NCBI GenBank assembly: GCA_963573305.1
Contig: OY754338.1
Coordinates: 22,690,192 to 22,754,191 of the forward strand
Direction: 5' to 3'
Length of the DNA: 64,000 nt
Source: Pyrrhosoma nymphula
Lineage: Eukaryota > Arthropoda > Insecta > Odonata > Coenagrionidae
Each line of letters opens with the position of its first letter. Position 1 is the stretch's first letter. The notes beneath the pieces are model-generated. The model was given only the letters and a program-made list of their open reading frames with translations, had not been told where the DNA came from and searched no databases. Positions 1-10,499 of this stretch are shown here, piece by piece. Position numbers and translations under genes: made by a program.

Positions 1-1740
1 GAGAAAGGAAGCCAGGAAACCCGTGATAATACAAAAGAATGGGTGAAAGCAGAAGGGATTAGGATGGGGGACTGCAGAGGGTCGGTGAACCCCACTGCGG
101 ACCCTTCAACTCCAGAATGGGCTTGCCTTTTTCTGAGACCAAAGATGAAGATAACATCATTTGTATGGTCGCACTGGTTTTGAAAAAGGACATGTATAGG
201 GTAAAAGAGAAGAGAAATTTGCTTTGATGGATAGGTTCAACAATTTCTTCTTTTTCCACACAATTTATGCCAACAACATGAACAGATTTCCGTGAAGGCT
301 TCTGCGGAGTCTTTGGCTTGGAGAGACTAGGTTTTCCAGTCTTCCTCCACGTCTATCCATTTTCTCCTGGACAATATTTCAAACAGATGTTGACTTGTTT
401 CACAAAAACATGCTTCATTAGTCATCACTTTACCGATATATTCCTTTATCTTATATTCGTCCTTTTTATGTCTAGTTGCATAACACCCCCTGCCACACGC
501 CTTTAGGGTACCTCGCAGGTTGGAACGTAATGTATTATTTAGAAGTGACTGTAAGAAATTTTTTACTAATTGCAAAGCGAAGTATCACCGTTACGAGATT
601 ATATTGCACAACTGTTATTTTTGCATCCAATATTTCCCGTGATAGTTGTTATCTACCGCAAGTAACATTATGAACCACAATGATTACAAATAAATGCAAT
701 ATTTTTTTGCAAATGTTATTATAATTGAATGCAGAATGCATGGGTTGATATTACGTCTAAAAATATGAATCAAATTCGATATATATTTATACAATATACG
801 AGCAGGGAATGCGCTATATCTCACGCAATAACACGTAAGATTTAGCACATCACCGTGGTAAGCATTACGATCATTATGACGCAATTTCATACGCTAATAC
901 ATCGAGAAAAGTCTCAAAAACTTGCTAGATATGGGCCAGTGTGTCCGCAAACACCATCTACTGGCTAAAGAATCTCTACGAAGGGGATGAAACATTTCAT
1001 CTGGAGCAGGGAATGGAATGAAAACGGCGGAGAGGACGAGATAATACACCCACGTCAGAATTTGCTGGACTGGCACGGACGAGATATTACGCCCGGGTTA
1101 GGGAAGGGGTTACAAAACACACAACACTGGGCAAAATATGGCCGAATGGCGATATACGAAGTATGTTGCCTTTGAAAATCATGTGACACATTATTGCTAA
1201 CATAGATAACTGCTTATATAGCATCATGAATCTGGCATTTTTATTAATCCTCAATTTTACATACTGCCACTTCTTTGGTCCCTCCAACAATGTAAAATCA
1301 GTTTTACTGTAATATCTTAATAACCAAGAGTTACCATAACTTCAAAATTAATTTTAGAATTACCTGGAACAGCAATTATGCTTTTGAAATTAAACATTAT
1401 AGCATTGTTTCCATGAAGAATAAAATGATAATTCCAACTTTTCAGCTCTTCTTCTTCTCGATAAAGTGAGGTGAATTTGATGGGACAAAATGAAGCAAAT
1501 TTGACTGGTGCTGGAGAGACTTCATCGGTGAAAATAGTACCTGAAAATAAAATTCAGAGTGCTGTAGCAAAGTAATATTTGGAATAACTATTGTATTCAT
1601 GGAAAAGAACAAGATTGGCAATTGATAGCATCGTATTACTTTATGAATCAGGAGTCAATACATTTTCGCCAATAGGAGGGATCACTCACAATTAAAAATC
1701 GAATTTGAACCATTTGACGGAATAAAGTATACATAAAACA
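1..1740. other. unassigned non-coding sequence
   Basis: AT-rich DNA with no recognisable gene. The longest minus-strand reading frame (575-327) has a compact Cys/Lys-rich stretch (CGRGCYATRHKKDEYKIKEY) followed by a run that looks protein-like. It could be a decayed transposon frame or a stray exon, but no family or splice signals support it. Confidence 0.35.
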
Positions 1741-1951
1741 CACACCCACCAAATTTTGGTGTTTTTGATCGATTTTTATGGGAGATATACAGCCTTAAAA
1801 GTCGCCGCGGAGCTGTTACCACGCCCACCCCGCGAAACGTATTTCTATTGGCTGGGTCCAACCGTGACGTGGGAAGTGCATGAAGTCGCCCGGAGAGGCA
1901 GTGAAGGAATGGACTTAAGAAGGCTGCTCAACGTTGAGTCGTCTACTGAAT

Positions 1952-2208
1952 CTTACATCTTTCATAATTTAAAGCACAATGGCATTTGCATGTTAAAAGG
2001 CGTAAGTTACATTGAACAGTTATTTTATTATAAAATAATTGCATGAACAAAGTCGCCGTGTTTCTCACCCATTGTTCATGTGTGGGTGAGAAACACGGCG
2101 ACTTTGTTATTGCTATTATGTTATAATAAAATAATTGTTCAATGTAACATTTACGCTTTTTAACATGCAAGTGCCATTTTGCTTTATATTATGAAAGATG
2201 TATGTAAG
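1952..2208. repeat. 257-bp palindrome (foldback repeat)
   Basis: Two arms of about 120 bp are near-perfect reverse complements around position 2080. They meet at the motif GGGTGAGAAACACGGCGACTT, present once in each orientation. The outer ends are CTTACAT...ATGTAAG. No coding capacity and no hammerhead-like core. It is best described as a foldback MITE or an inverted tandem insertion. Confidence 0.75.
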
Positions 2209-2679
2209 CTATACGAGGTATATGATGGTCTCAATTGACTGTAAAATATTTCTAGTGACGGAAGGAAAACAGGGACAATCTCTCACCTCGTATTTTGAAA
2301 GAACTTTCATTAGCGTATTTAGGTGTAAAATAATCTCTGCATTTTTATTAATAATTAATATCGTGCTTAATATTTATGAAATGTCAACTGTTGGTACAAT
2401 AAGAACTTAACAGACAAATTACGCTCACAGAATTTCCAGGCAAGAAGGGGACACTGTCGAAGAATTTATGATAATTTTCGACTTCTGTACTAGTTTTCTC
2501 GCAACATATGAGACTTGACTGTATATCATTAAATAACAATTGTTTTTGTGTACAAATAAGATCTTCAGACGGAATGTTGAGAATATTTTATAACAAAACA
2601 TGACTAGCCATCGACAAGCACGAAAGCCTGCTAAAGACCATGTACGGAATAGATCATATTTGTTCTCCTATCGTCAAGG

Positions 2680-2765
2680 ATTAGTTCGTAGCCTGGTGGT
2701 TATCGTCTTCGCCTGGTGATGCGATGGTCTCCGTTTCAAATCTATACAACGGATATTTTTATTAG
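2680..2765 (+). repeat. tRNA-like (SINE-type) Pol III module
   Basis: TAGCCTGGTGGTTATCGTC matches an A box (consensus TRGCNNAGTGG). CGTTTCAAATCT about 35 bp later matches a B box (GGTTCRANNCC with one change). A T-run (ATATTTTTATT) follows as a possible Pol III terminator. The arms do not fold into a good tRNA, so this is a tRNA-derived repeat, not a tRNA gene. Confidence 0.45.
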
Positions 2766-3085
2766 CAATTTTTTAAAAGTTCTTAATTACTTATTTAACT
2801 CAATATATAAAATATTTTCATAAGTAGTGTAGTAGGTGAGTCGAACCACAAAATATTTCGATCTCTAGTTGCGGACATTTTTTTGTCGGCAAACCATGTC
2901 ACGGCGACTATAGGCATATTGTGATTCCAGATTCTTCGTTTTCTGTTTTATGCATCAAAAAAACATACATGTGTTTTATATTTAACAGAAATTTATACTG
3001 AAATCGACCAAAGCCTTAAAAAATTATGCTATGTGTATGCTTGTAATTAGGATACGTTGACCTGTCAGTTCTTGCAGGTCGAAAA

Positions 3086-3190
3086 TTAATGTTTTACATC
3101 TAGGACTCCAATGCAATGGGGAAAATTCCAGTGTCTTTCGCTATGCCTTTCCATTATGTGGCAGAAGTTGGTACCTGAAACAAATTCATG
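3086..3190 (-). pseudogene. PIF/Harbinger nuclease fragment
   Basis: Reading on the minus strand, the frame contains ERHWNFPHCIGVLDVKH followed by a stop. This matches the first catalytic-Asp block of Harbinger DDE_4 nucleases (consensus W.FPNCIGALDGKH). The Asp is kept, but GALDGKH has become GVLDVKH. Only about 35 residues are recognisable; no Myb-like partner, termini or target duplication is visible. Confidence 0.5.
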
Positions 3191-3424
3191 ATCAATAAAA
3201 CAAGCTGCTGTCTCTACAATAGGATATTTCTCTGAGGAACCGCAAGAATCCAGGAACAAGGACTGTAATAGATTCAGAGAGCTCCACACGCGAAAAATTA
3301 AAAGGGAGATAACCAATGAAGATCTACTACATATCCTCCTTCAGTCATCAGATCCTCTAATATTCTCTTTACGAGAACTCCCGAAGAGTTTACCTCTTTC
3401 TCTCACCTCCTATAAGTTTATTAC

Positions 3425-3454
3425 AGATATATATATACATATATATATGTAATA

Positions 3455-3514
<60 letters not shown>
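3425..3514. repeat. (TA)n microsatellite
   Basis: Almost pure TA dinucleotides next to the 3' end of the minus-strand Penelope-like copy. Matching TA tracts flank the plus-strand copy. Confidence 0.9.
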
Positions 3515-3521
<7 letters not shown>

Positions 3522-3578
3522 AAAAACACTTGACAGGGGGGGGGAAAGAAAAGTAAAAAGAGAGAGAGGACTTACTGG

Positions 3579-3608
3579 GACGTTTCGGGCATGTAGGCCC
3601 TTCTTCAG
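3579..3608 (-). ncRNA. hammerhead-like ribozyme core, PLE copy A
   Basis: On the minus strand: CTGAAGA, spacer A, stem II GGGC/GCCC with a six-base loop, then GAA, self-complementary ACGT and C (a GUC-type cleavage triplet). PLEs are known to carry hammerhead motifs, including minimal forms with a very short stem III that work as dimers. Stem I pairing is weak by eye, and cleavage is not shown. Confidence 0.5.
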
Positions 3609-4042
3609 CTGTAGAAAATTTGAGAAGTACCGCTCAAAGGTAGGGGAAGGGAAGCGGGAAAAGAAGGGAAGTGAGGGGAAGTTGTGGTATAGGGGAGGGG
3701 GGACGGGGATGGGCACTGGTGTCGCACCTATATGTCTAGGGGGGAGTGCAACAAAGTAGGGAGGGGTGTGGGTGAACTGGGATGAGTTGAGAATTGAACC
3801 TGGCTGTCTAAAAGACTGCAACAAAGTTGCTAAGTTGGGAGGGGGTGGGGGAGTGTAAGAGGGACGGGAAAGGTCACGTGGTGTCGCGCCTGGATGTTTA
3901 GAGGGGGGGATGATGATGCAACAAAGTAGGGAATTGCGCCTGGCTGTTTAGAGGAGTGCAACAAAGTTGCTAAGTTGGGAGGGGGTGGGGGAGGAGAATA
4001 AAAGGCGTCGGAGGAGGAGGGAGAAAGTAAATGGACAAAAAT

Positions 4043-6678
4043 TCAGTGCATAATGTTAAGACCGGGAGGGGAAAAGGCGCGACAAAACCAAATAATAGAA
4101 AGCTCAGTGTTCCTAAGTTGTGTGTTCGAAGCGTCGGCGGGGAGGGCGTGGAGGATGGTGAGACGGAAGCAAGAGTCGAATTTGAGGTTATGAGTGGAGG
4201 CGTGTTTTGGGACTGGGATTTTGGGCGGGGCGGCTCGGTGTCCGTTTATTCTGATGGACAGGGGATTGCAGGTCTCGCCGATGTAAAAGGAAGGGCAGAC
4301 CTTACACTGCAGAAGGTATACCACGTTAAAGGTAGTGCAGCTGCCGTGGGAAGATATAGGAAATGGGGTGGGGTTGTTGGGACTGTGGAAAGAAGAGAGA
4401 TTACATATTAAAGGGCAGGTTTTACAACGAGGTCTATAGCAGGGAAAGGTACCGGGGATTTCAGGAGGGATCAAAGTGGGACGGGATTGGTGGGGGCGTA
4501 GAATATTGTTGAGGTTGGCCGGTCTTTTGTAAGTAATGGTAGGACATTTGGGGATTAAGTCGGAGGTGAGTGGGCTGTCGCTCAAAATGGGGAACAGTGA
4601 CTTGAGGATGAGGTTAACTTGGTGAAGCCCCGGAAGGAATGTGGTGCAAAGGTTCAAGGGAGGTTTGGTGGTGGATGATCTAGGGCGAGGAGTATAAGGG
4701 GTGGTGGAGGGTAGGATGCGGCGATCAAGGAGAGGGGAGGGGTAGCCGCGTTTAAGGAGAGCGGTTTTTAAGTTGCTAAGGTGGTGGTCGAGAGCAATTT
4801 GAGAGTTGCAGATACGGTGCGCGCGAATAGAAAGGGAGAAAGGAATGGAACGTTTGGTATGGTAAGGGTGGCAGCTGTCAAAATGAAGATATTGTTGACG
4901 GTTAGTGGGTTTGATATGTAGGGAGGTTAGGAATTTGTTATCACATAGAGAAATATCGGTATCTAGGAAGGTAATGTGGGTGCTGGAAGTGGTAAAGGTG
5001 AATGAGACAGAAAAAGAGGAATTGAGATCGGAAAGGAAGGTGGACAAGGTTTGAGGACCGTGCGTCCAGATGAGAAAAATGTCATCGATAAAACGGACCC
5101 AAAATAGGGGTTTGAGGGACCGGGAAGATAGAAAATTGTCCTCCAGCAGACCCATAAAAAGATTAGCGTACGAAGGAGCCATTCTCGTACCCATTGCTGT
5201 GCCCTTCGTTTGCAGGAAGATTTGGTCTCTGAAGGAGAAGGCATTTTTTTCTAGGACATGTTGGGAAAGATTTAGGAGGAAGTCAGAGGAAGGGACGTGG
5301 GGGGTGGGGCGGAGGGAAAGAAAGTGTTTCAGTGCATTGAGGCCTTCGCTGTGGGGAATGGAGGTATAAAGGGAGGTTACGTCAATTGTGGCCATTAATA
5401 TGTTGCAATGGGGGGAGATTTGGAGGCTGCGAAGACGCTCTAGGAAGTGGTAGGTATCGCGGATGAAAGAGGGGAGAGAAGACACAATAGGTTGGAGGAA
5501 GGAGTCGATGAAAGCGGATATTCTTTCGGTGGGGGACTTGACATTGCTGACTATGGGGCGGCCGGGGTTGTTGTTTTTATGAACTTTGGGGAGGAGATAA
5601 AATCGGGGCGTGGCGGGGTTGGGGGGAGAAAGAATGGCAATGTCAGATTGGGATAGTCCTTCCTTGGGGCCATGGGATTTAAGGAAGGAGGAAATAATAT
5701 TCTGAAACTTGGGGTTTGGGTCGTGGAGGAGAGGTTTATAGAAGTTGTTGTCAAGGAGTTGACGGTAGGCTTCCGCATTGTAGTCATCCAGGTCCATGAC
5801 CACCACGCATGAGCCTTTGTCAGCAGGGGAAATTATAAGGCTGGGATCTGACCGGAGTGACCGAAGGGCGGCGAGTTCAGATCGGGATAGGTTAATTTTG
5901 GGTTTAATGGAGTTTAGGAAATGGTGGTCGGAAATTTTGTGAAGGAATTGTTTGATAAAGATTTCAACAGGGTTGTTTTTGTGGAGGGATTTGGGTTCGT
6001 AACCAGAAGGTGGTCGGAATTTATGAAGGGCAGGATGAATGGAGGATTGGGAAGGACCGTGGGTTTTCCAGAAAGCGCGCCATCTTAAGTTCCTGCAAAA
6101 ATTGAGCGAATCGGCCAGGAAGGACACAGGATTGAATTTAGGGGTTGGTGAAAAAGAAAGACCTTTAGACAGCAAAGCTATTTGGCCTCGGTTTAGGACG
6201 GAAGAAGAAAGGTTAATTACTTCATGTGACGGGGAGGATGGGGGCGGATTTGGTTGAGGTTGACGCTTAGGAAGAGTTGGTATTGTCTTCGAGGGCGGTG
6301 GGAGGTTGAAAAGGTTGGCGAGATCGGGTTTATCAGAAATAAGAGGAATTTTGGGAGGAGGCGGAGGGATGATGAGGGGCAAGCTCAGGCCGGACGAGAG
6401 ATGGCTCCTGTATAAGTAAGACAGCTTTCTCAACAGTTGCTGGCGACGAAAACACAACTTTTTGTAGGAATCTGAGAGTATATCGTTAACCAAGGGAAAT
6501 TTACCGGGGGAGTACAAAAGGATCATTTGAATGAAAAATGCGAGGTTCTGTTGGTGGGAGTTCAGTAAGTTGGCGTACTGACACAGAACAAGGCGAGTAA
6601 ATTGAAAGGAAAAATTTTGACGAAGGTTGTGGAAGGGCTGATGAAGTGAAGGAGGAATGGCAAACAAGGGAAGATTAA
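4043..6678 (-). CDS. Penelope-like RT with GIY-YIG endonuclease (5'-truncated)
   Basis: An uninterrupted frame of about 878 codons ending in ...GLNIMH. In order: a proline-rich linker (IIPPPPPKIP); ISPADKGSCVVVMD and FYLLPKVHK (PLE RT fingers); DVTSLYTSIP; TKGTAMGTRMAPSYANL; the catalytic FIDDIF (about 5090); FLDTDISL; HIKPTNRQQYL. Near the C-terminus come CYRPRCKTC and VCPSFYIGETCNPLSIRING, the GIY-YIG nuclease preceded by the Cys motif usual in PLEs. The product would prime reverse transcription at a nicked site. The frame stays open for 90 more codons upstream (to 6949), but those lie in the inverted copy and are antisense, so they are not part of the protein. Confidence 0.88.
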
Positions 6679-6680
6679 TC

Positions 6681-7976
6681 AATGCACTGAAACACTTTCT
6701 TTCCCTCCGCCCCACCCCCCACGTCCCTTCCTCTGACTTCCTCCTAAATCTTTCCCAACATGTCCTAGAAAAAAATGCCTTCTCCTTCAGAGACCAAATC
6801 TTCCTGCAAACGAAGGGCACAGCAATGGGTACGAGAATGGCTCCTTCGTACGCTAATCTTTTTATGGGTCTGCTGGAGGACAATTTTCTATCTTCCCGGT
6901 CCCTCAAACCCCTATTTTGGGTCCGTTTTATCGATGACATTTTTCTCATCTGGACGCACGGTCCTCAAACCTTGTCCACCTTCCTTTCCGATCTCAATTC
7001 CTCTTTTTCTGTCTCATTCACCTTTACCACTTCCAGCACCCACATTACCTTCCTAGATACCGATATTTCTCTATGTGATAACAAATTCCTAACCTCCCTA
7101 CATATCAAACCCACTAACCGTCAACAATATCTTCATTTTGACAGCTGCCACCCTTACCATACCAAACGTTCCATTCCTTTCTCCCTTTCTATTCGCGCGC
7201 ACCGTATCTGCAACTCTCAAATTGCTCTCGACCACCACCTTAGCAACTTAAAAACCGCTCTCCTTAAACGCGGCTACCCCTCCCCTCTCCTTGATCGCCG
7301 CATCCTACCCTCCACCACCCCTTATACTCCTCGCCCTAGATCATCCACCACCAAACCTCCCTTGAACCTTTGCACCACATTCCTTCCGGGGCTTCACCAA
7401 GTTAACCTCATCCTCAAGTCACTGTTCCCCATTTTGAGCGACAGCCCACTCACCTCCGACTTAATCCCCAAATGTCCTACCATTACTTACAAAAGACCGG
7501 CCAACCTCAACAATATTCTACGCCCCCACCAATCCCGTCCCACTTTGATCCCTCCTGAAATCCCCGGTACCTTTCCCTGCTATAGACCTCGTTGTAAAAC
7601 CTGCCCTTTAATATGTAATCTCTCTTCTTTCCACAGTCCCAACAACCCCACCCCATTTCCTATATCTTCCCACGGCAGCTGCACTACCTTTAACGTGGTA
7701 TACCTTCTGCAGTGTAAGGTCTGCCCTTCCTTTTACATCGGCGAGACCTGCAATCCCCTGTCCATCAGAATAAACGGACACCGAGCCGCCCCGCCCAAAA
7801 TCCCAGTCCCAAAACACGCCTCCACTCATAACCTCAAATTCGACTCTTGCTTCCGTCTCACCATCCTCCACGCCCTCCCCGCCGACGCTTCGAACACACA
7901 ACTTAGGAACACTGAGCTTTCTATTATTTGGTTTTGTCGCGCCTTTTCCCCTCCCGGTCTTAACATTATGCACTGA
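6681..7976 (+). CDS. Penelope-like RT C-terminal half with GIY-YIG domain
   Basis: An open frame from the truncation point to the same stop as copy A, about 430 codons. It starts inside the RT at LNALKHFLSLRPTP and keeps TKGTAMGTRMAPS, FIDDIF (6926-6945) and YIGETCNPL. The first few codons (MANKGRLI) come from the antisense strand of copy A. It lacks the RT fingers and cannot be active alone. The absence of stops indicates a young insertion. Confidence 0.85.
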   Translation, partial: NALKHFLSLRPTPHVPSSDFLLNLSQHVLEKNAFSFRDQIFLQTKGTAMGTRMAPSYANLFMGLLEDNFLSSRSLKPLFWVRFIDDIFLIWTHGPQTLSTFLSDLNSSFSVSFTFTTSSTHITFLDTDISLCDNKFLTSLHIKPTNRQQYLHFDSCHPYHTKRSIPFSLSIRAHRICNSQIALDHHLSNLKTALLKRGYPSPLLDRRILPSTTPYTPRPRSSTTKPPLNLCTTFLPGLHQVNLILKSLFPILSDSPLTSDLIPKCPTITYKRPANLNNILRPHQSRPTLIPPEIPGTFPCYRPRCKTCPLICNLSSFHSPNNPTPFPISSHGSCTTFNVVYLLQCKVCPSFYIGETCNPLSIRINGHRAAPPKIPVPKHASTHNLKFDSCFRLTILHALPADASNTQLRNTELSIIWFCRAFSPPGLNIMH

Positions 7977-8030
7977 ATTTTTGTCCATTTACTTTCTCCC
8001 TCCTCCTCCGACGCCTTTTATTCTCCTCCC

Positions 8031-8300
8031 CCACCCCCTCCCAACTTAGCAACTTTGTTGCACTCCTCTAAACAGCCAGGCGCAATTCCCTACTTTGTTG
8101 CATCATCATCCCCCCCTCTAAACATCCAGGCGCGACACCACGTGACCTTTCCCGTCCCTCTTACACTCCCCCACCCCCTCCCAACTTAGCAACTTTGTTG
8201 CAGTCTTTTAGACAGCCAGGTTCAATTCTCAACTCATCCCAGTTCACCCACACCCCTCCCTACTTTGTTGCACTCCCCCCTAGACATATAGGTGCGACAC
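8031..8300 (+). repeat. C-rich tandem repeat in the PLE 3' region (mirrored at 3720-3990)
   Basis: The phrase CCACCCCCTCCCAACTTAGC followed by AACTTTGTTGCA occurs at 8031 and 8171 (period about 140 bp), with shorter CTACTTTGTTGCA and CTAAACAGCCAGGCG variants between. It lies between the RT stop codon and the hammerhead-like tail. The inverted copy has the same array as G-rich sequence. A different PLE tail at 57.7-58.0 kb has an analogous C-rich array with CAACGGTCA phrases. Confidence 0.7.
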
Positions 8301-8410
8301 CAGTGCCCATCCCCGTCCCCCCTCCCCTATACCACAACTTCCCCTCACTTCCCTTCTTTTCCCGCTTCCCTTCCCCTACCTTGGAGCGGTACTTCTCAAA
8401 TTTTCTACAG

Positions 8411-8440
8411 CTGAAGAAGGGCCTACTTGCCCGAAACGTC
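8411..8440 (+). ncRNA. hammerhead-like ribozyme core, PLE copy B
   Basis: Same motif as in copy A with one loop change (CTACTT for CTACAT): CTGAAGA-A-GGGC...GCCC-GAA-ACGT-C. Two copies face each other 4.8 kb apart in the inverted repeat. Confidence 0.5.
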
Positions 8441-8536
8441 CCAGTAAGTCCTCTCTCTCTTTTTACTTTTCTTTCCCCACCCCCTGTCAAGTGTTTTTTT
8501 TATTATATTGTGGCCTATTGGCGAAATTTTCGTTTC

Positions 8537-8538
<2 letters not shown>

Positions 8539-8586
<48 letters not shown>
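8539..8586. repeat. (TA)n microsatellite
   Basis: TA tract between PLE copy B and the next palindrome. Confidence 0.9.
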
Positions 8587-8591
<5 letters not shown>

Positions 8592-8821
8592 CTTTGTCAC
8601 AAGTGTGACTAAAATGAGAACACATAAAAAAGACACTCACACGGGTTGAAAATTTTTCGGTGGATCGCCGCCACCTTCTTCAGCGAAAGGTATAGGAAGA
8701 ATCCGATTCTTCCTATACCTTTCGCTGAAGAAGGTGGCGGCGATCCACCGAAAAATTTTCAACCCGTGTGAGTGTCTTTTTTATGTGTTCTCATTTTAGT
8801 CACACTTGTGACAAAGTTTTT
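8587..8821. repeat. 235-bp perfect palindrome with paired hammerhead-like cores
   Basis: The left arm AAAAACTTTGTCACAAGTGT... is repeated base for base as reverse complement, with its centre at GAATCCGATTC (about 8704). Each arm carries CTGAAGA-A-GGTGG(loop)CCACC-GAA-AAATTT (plus copy 8725-8759). It is interpreted as two head-to-head tails of a second PLE family, truncated about 25 bp before the ribozyme core. It sits between (TA)n tracts, a usual PLE target. Confidence 0.8.
8725..8759 (+). ncRNA. hammerhead-like core, second PLE family
   Basis: CTGAAGA, spacer A, perfect 5-bp stem II GGTGG/CCACC, GAA, then AAATTT and T. A mirror copy on the minus strand occupies the other arm of the palindrome. 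Stem I is not obvious. Confidence 0.45.
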
Positions 8822-8857
8822 ATATATTTGTGTTCACGCTCGTGAAAACTTCCAATG

Positions 8858-8960
<103 letters not shown>

Positions 8961-8963
8961 AAA

Positions 8964-9165
8964 ACACTTCACAGGGGGTGGGGAAAGAAAAGTAAAAAGA
9001 GAGAGAGGCCTTACTGGTACGTTTCGGGCATGTAGGCCCTTCTTCAGCTGTAGAAAATTGAGAAGTCAGGGCCTACAGCTGAAGAAGGGCCTACATGCCC
9101 GAAACGTACCAGTAAGTCCTGTCTCTCTTTTTACTTTTCTTTCCCCACCCCCTGTCAAGTGTTTT
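8964..9165. repeat. head-to-head pair of PLE tails (same family as copies A/B)
   Basis: Two short tail copies face each other around 9063-9068. The left one (minus) runs from TCAGCTGTAG to the CTTCACAGGGGGTGGGG end. The right one (plus) continues to CCCCTGTCAAGTG and then GTGGCCTATTGGCG, the same 3' extension seen after copy B. Hammerhead-like cores lie at 9018-9047 (minus) and 9079-9108 (plus), both with GAA-ACGT-A. Both copies start a few bases upstream of the core. Confidence 0.75.
9079..9108 (+). ncRNA. hammerhead-like core (third locus of the main PLE family)
   Basis: CTGAAGA-A-GGGC/GCCC-GAA-ACGT-A, with A rather than C at the cleavage position. Upstream CAGG could pair with downstream CCTG as part of stem I. 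A minus-strand twin is at 9018-9047. Confidence 0.45.
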
Positions 9166-9197
9166 TATTGTTGTGGCCTATTGGCGAAATTTTCGTT

Positions 9198-9282
<85 letters not shown>
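9198..9282. repeat. (GT)n-(TA)n microsatellite
   Basis: About 10 GT units run directly into about 32 TA units. Confidence 0.9.
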
Positions 9283-9284
<2 letters not shown>

Positions 9285-9585
9285 ATAATAAGCATAAGCT
9301 CCCGTACTTTAATGATAAATCACTATGAAATATCAAGTCGCGAAAGTTCAATAGAAAACTCCATACGTAATTAAAGTCAACATTTTTATGTGACATCTCG
9401 CAAATGCTATGCTAATGTGCTGTGGTTTTTCCTAATACACCGTAGGCATGTGTCCGATACCCTTGGTGTAACTTTGGGATCAAGAACAAGTGAAATTAAA
9501 AATAAATTGTACATAAGTTCTAGAACGAAGTGACATAAATTGGTGGTAAAATATCTCCTTTGCCCATCAAAATGAAAGAGGAAAA

Positions 9586-9664
9586 AAAATTACCCCGGAG
9601 GGGATCGAACCACTGTCCTATGCTTCGTGAATCTCGCACGCTACCACTACACCAACCGGCTTCC
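9586..9664 (-). repeat. tRNA-derived SINE head
   Basis: The minus strand reads GCCGGTTGGTGTAGTGGTAG (A box), then TGGTTCGATCCCC (B box), then a T8 run after CCGGGGTAA. The 5' end resembles a tRNA, but the acceptor stem does not close (GCCGGTT against CCGGGGT). It is therefore a tRNA-derived repeat rather than a tRNA gene. Confidence 0.55.
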
Positions 9665-10036
9665 TTATAAGCCTTAGATCCCTTTGAGTATTAATAATGA
9701 ACATTCAAAATGGCTGAAATAGTCTTCGCTTGTCTGACGATAAAACGCTATTCCGCTATTTATTCGTACCTATGAAAGATAAACACTGCACAAGATGATG
9801 TCTTGACATGCTAGAATTGTGAATAACCTTCATTTCGAGTTCGTCTTTCCCTTCCTGCGATGGAATTAACGACTTTTCCTCATTATGTTCAACTTTTGCA
9901 GACGATTCCTCCTCGCTTAAGATATTTTAAGGTAAACTGTGAACTAAAAATTCCGTTTATCTTGTGTTCACGCATTTATAGACACCGAGCAACATAGCAC
10001 TGACTCTTGGTTAAAAAAGATGCAAGAAAATGTACG

Positions 10037-10375
10037 TCCCGTACGTATCCCATCCTTGCCGTAATATTGTTATTATGTCTTACGAAAGTAGTTTGAAAGA
10101 TAAACACAGGACAACAATATATCTTGGCGTTCAAGAATTATAAATTACTTTCATTACAAGATAAAATAGCAATTCATACATTGGAATAAACGATTCCAAT
10201 TGTACGTACCCCATACTTGCCGTACAATATTGTTATTATGTCGTACTTACTAAAGTGGTTTGGAAGATAAACACAGCACAACAATATATCTTGGCGTTCA
10301 AGAATTATTAATTACATTCATTACATGATAACAATGCAAATCATACGTTGGAATAACCGATTTTTCCTTATTATG
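10037..10375 (+). repeat. imperfect tandem duplication, about 170-bp unit
   Basis: GTACGTATCCCATCCTTGCC at 10037 recurs as GTACGTACCCCATACTTGCC at 10203. Each is followed by the phrases TTATTATGTC, GATAAACACA and TATCTTGGCGTTCAAGAATTA. A longer direct repeat with about a 478-bp offset (9870-10005 against 10348-10497, CTCATTATGTTCAA...GACACCGAGCAAC) contains it. No coding potential. Confidence 0.65.
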
Positions 10376-10499
10376 TTCAAGTATTGCCGATGATTCGTCC
10401 TCGCTTGGGATATTTTCAGGTGAATTGTACACCAAAAATACCATTTATCATGTATTCACATATTTATATAAACCGAGCAACGTTGCAGTGACTCTAGGT

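Larger units (their letters stand above)
3530..6678 (-). mobile_element. Penelope-like element, copy A (5'-truncated)
   Basis: A PLE running right to left: an open RT/GIY-YIG frame, a C-rich repeat zone, and a hammerhead-like tail (3579-3608) ending at a (TA)n tract. From 5340 to 3530 it is the reverse complement of copy B (position p pairs with 12019-p, no indel through the coding part). Only 5341-6678 is unique to copy A. PLEs frequently occur as such head-to-head partial copies. The 5' end is missing, so the true start codon is unknown. Confidence 0.9.
6679..8490 (+). mobile_element. Penelope-like element, copy B (strongly 5'-truncated)
   Basis: Plus-strand partner of copy A. The junction is sharp: 6679 (TCAATGCACTG...) begins the inverted identity, while 6678 and lower belong to copy A. 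It contains the second half of the RT, the GIY-YIG domain, the C-rich tandem repeats, the hammerhead-like tail (8411-8440) and a (TA)n flank. The coding part has no indels relative to copy A, implying joint recent insertion. Confidence 0.9.

Noticed and set aside
327..575. Coding exon with a Cys/Lys-rich segment
   Set aside because: Protein-like in part, but short, with stops on both sides, no convincing splice sites and no recognisable family; kept only as a note under unassigned sequence.
4031..4411. Plus-strand open frame of 126 codons and its mirror at 7608-7988 (minus)
   Set aside because: Antisense shadow of the GIY-YIG region in each PLE copy.
6679..6949. N-terminal 90 codons of the long minus-strand PLE frame
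   Set aside because: They lie in copy B and are antisense to its RT; the frame is open only because of the inverted repeat. The PLE coding part ends at 6678 (5'-truncated).
8031..8300. CRISPR-like repeat array
   Set aside because: Units are long, C-rich and imperfect, and part of a eukaryotic retroelement; no spacers or cas genes.
9159..9396. Open frames with long Tyr-Ile repeats (also at 8195-8608)
   Set aside because: Translations of (TA)n and (GT)n microsatellites.
9586..9664. tRNA gene
   Set aside because: A and B boxes are present, but the acceptor stem does not pair. It is a tRNA-derived repeat. The same holds for 2680-2765, 13361-13436 and 49296-49375.
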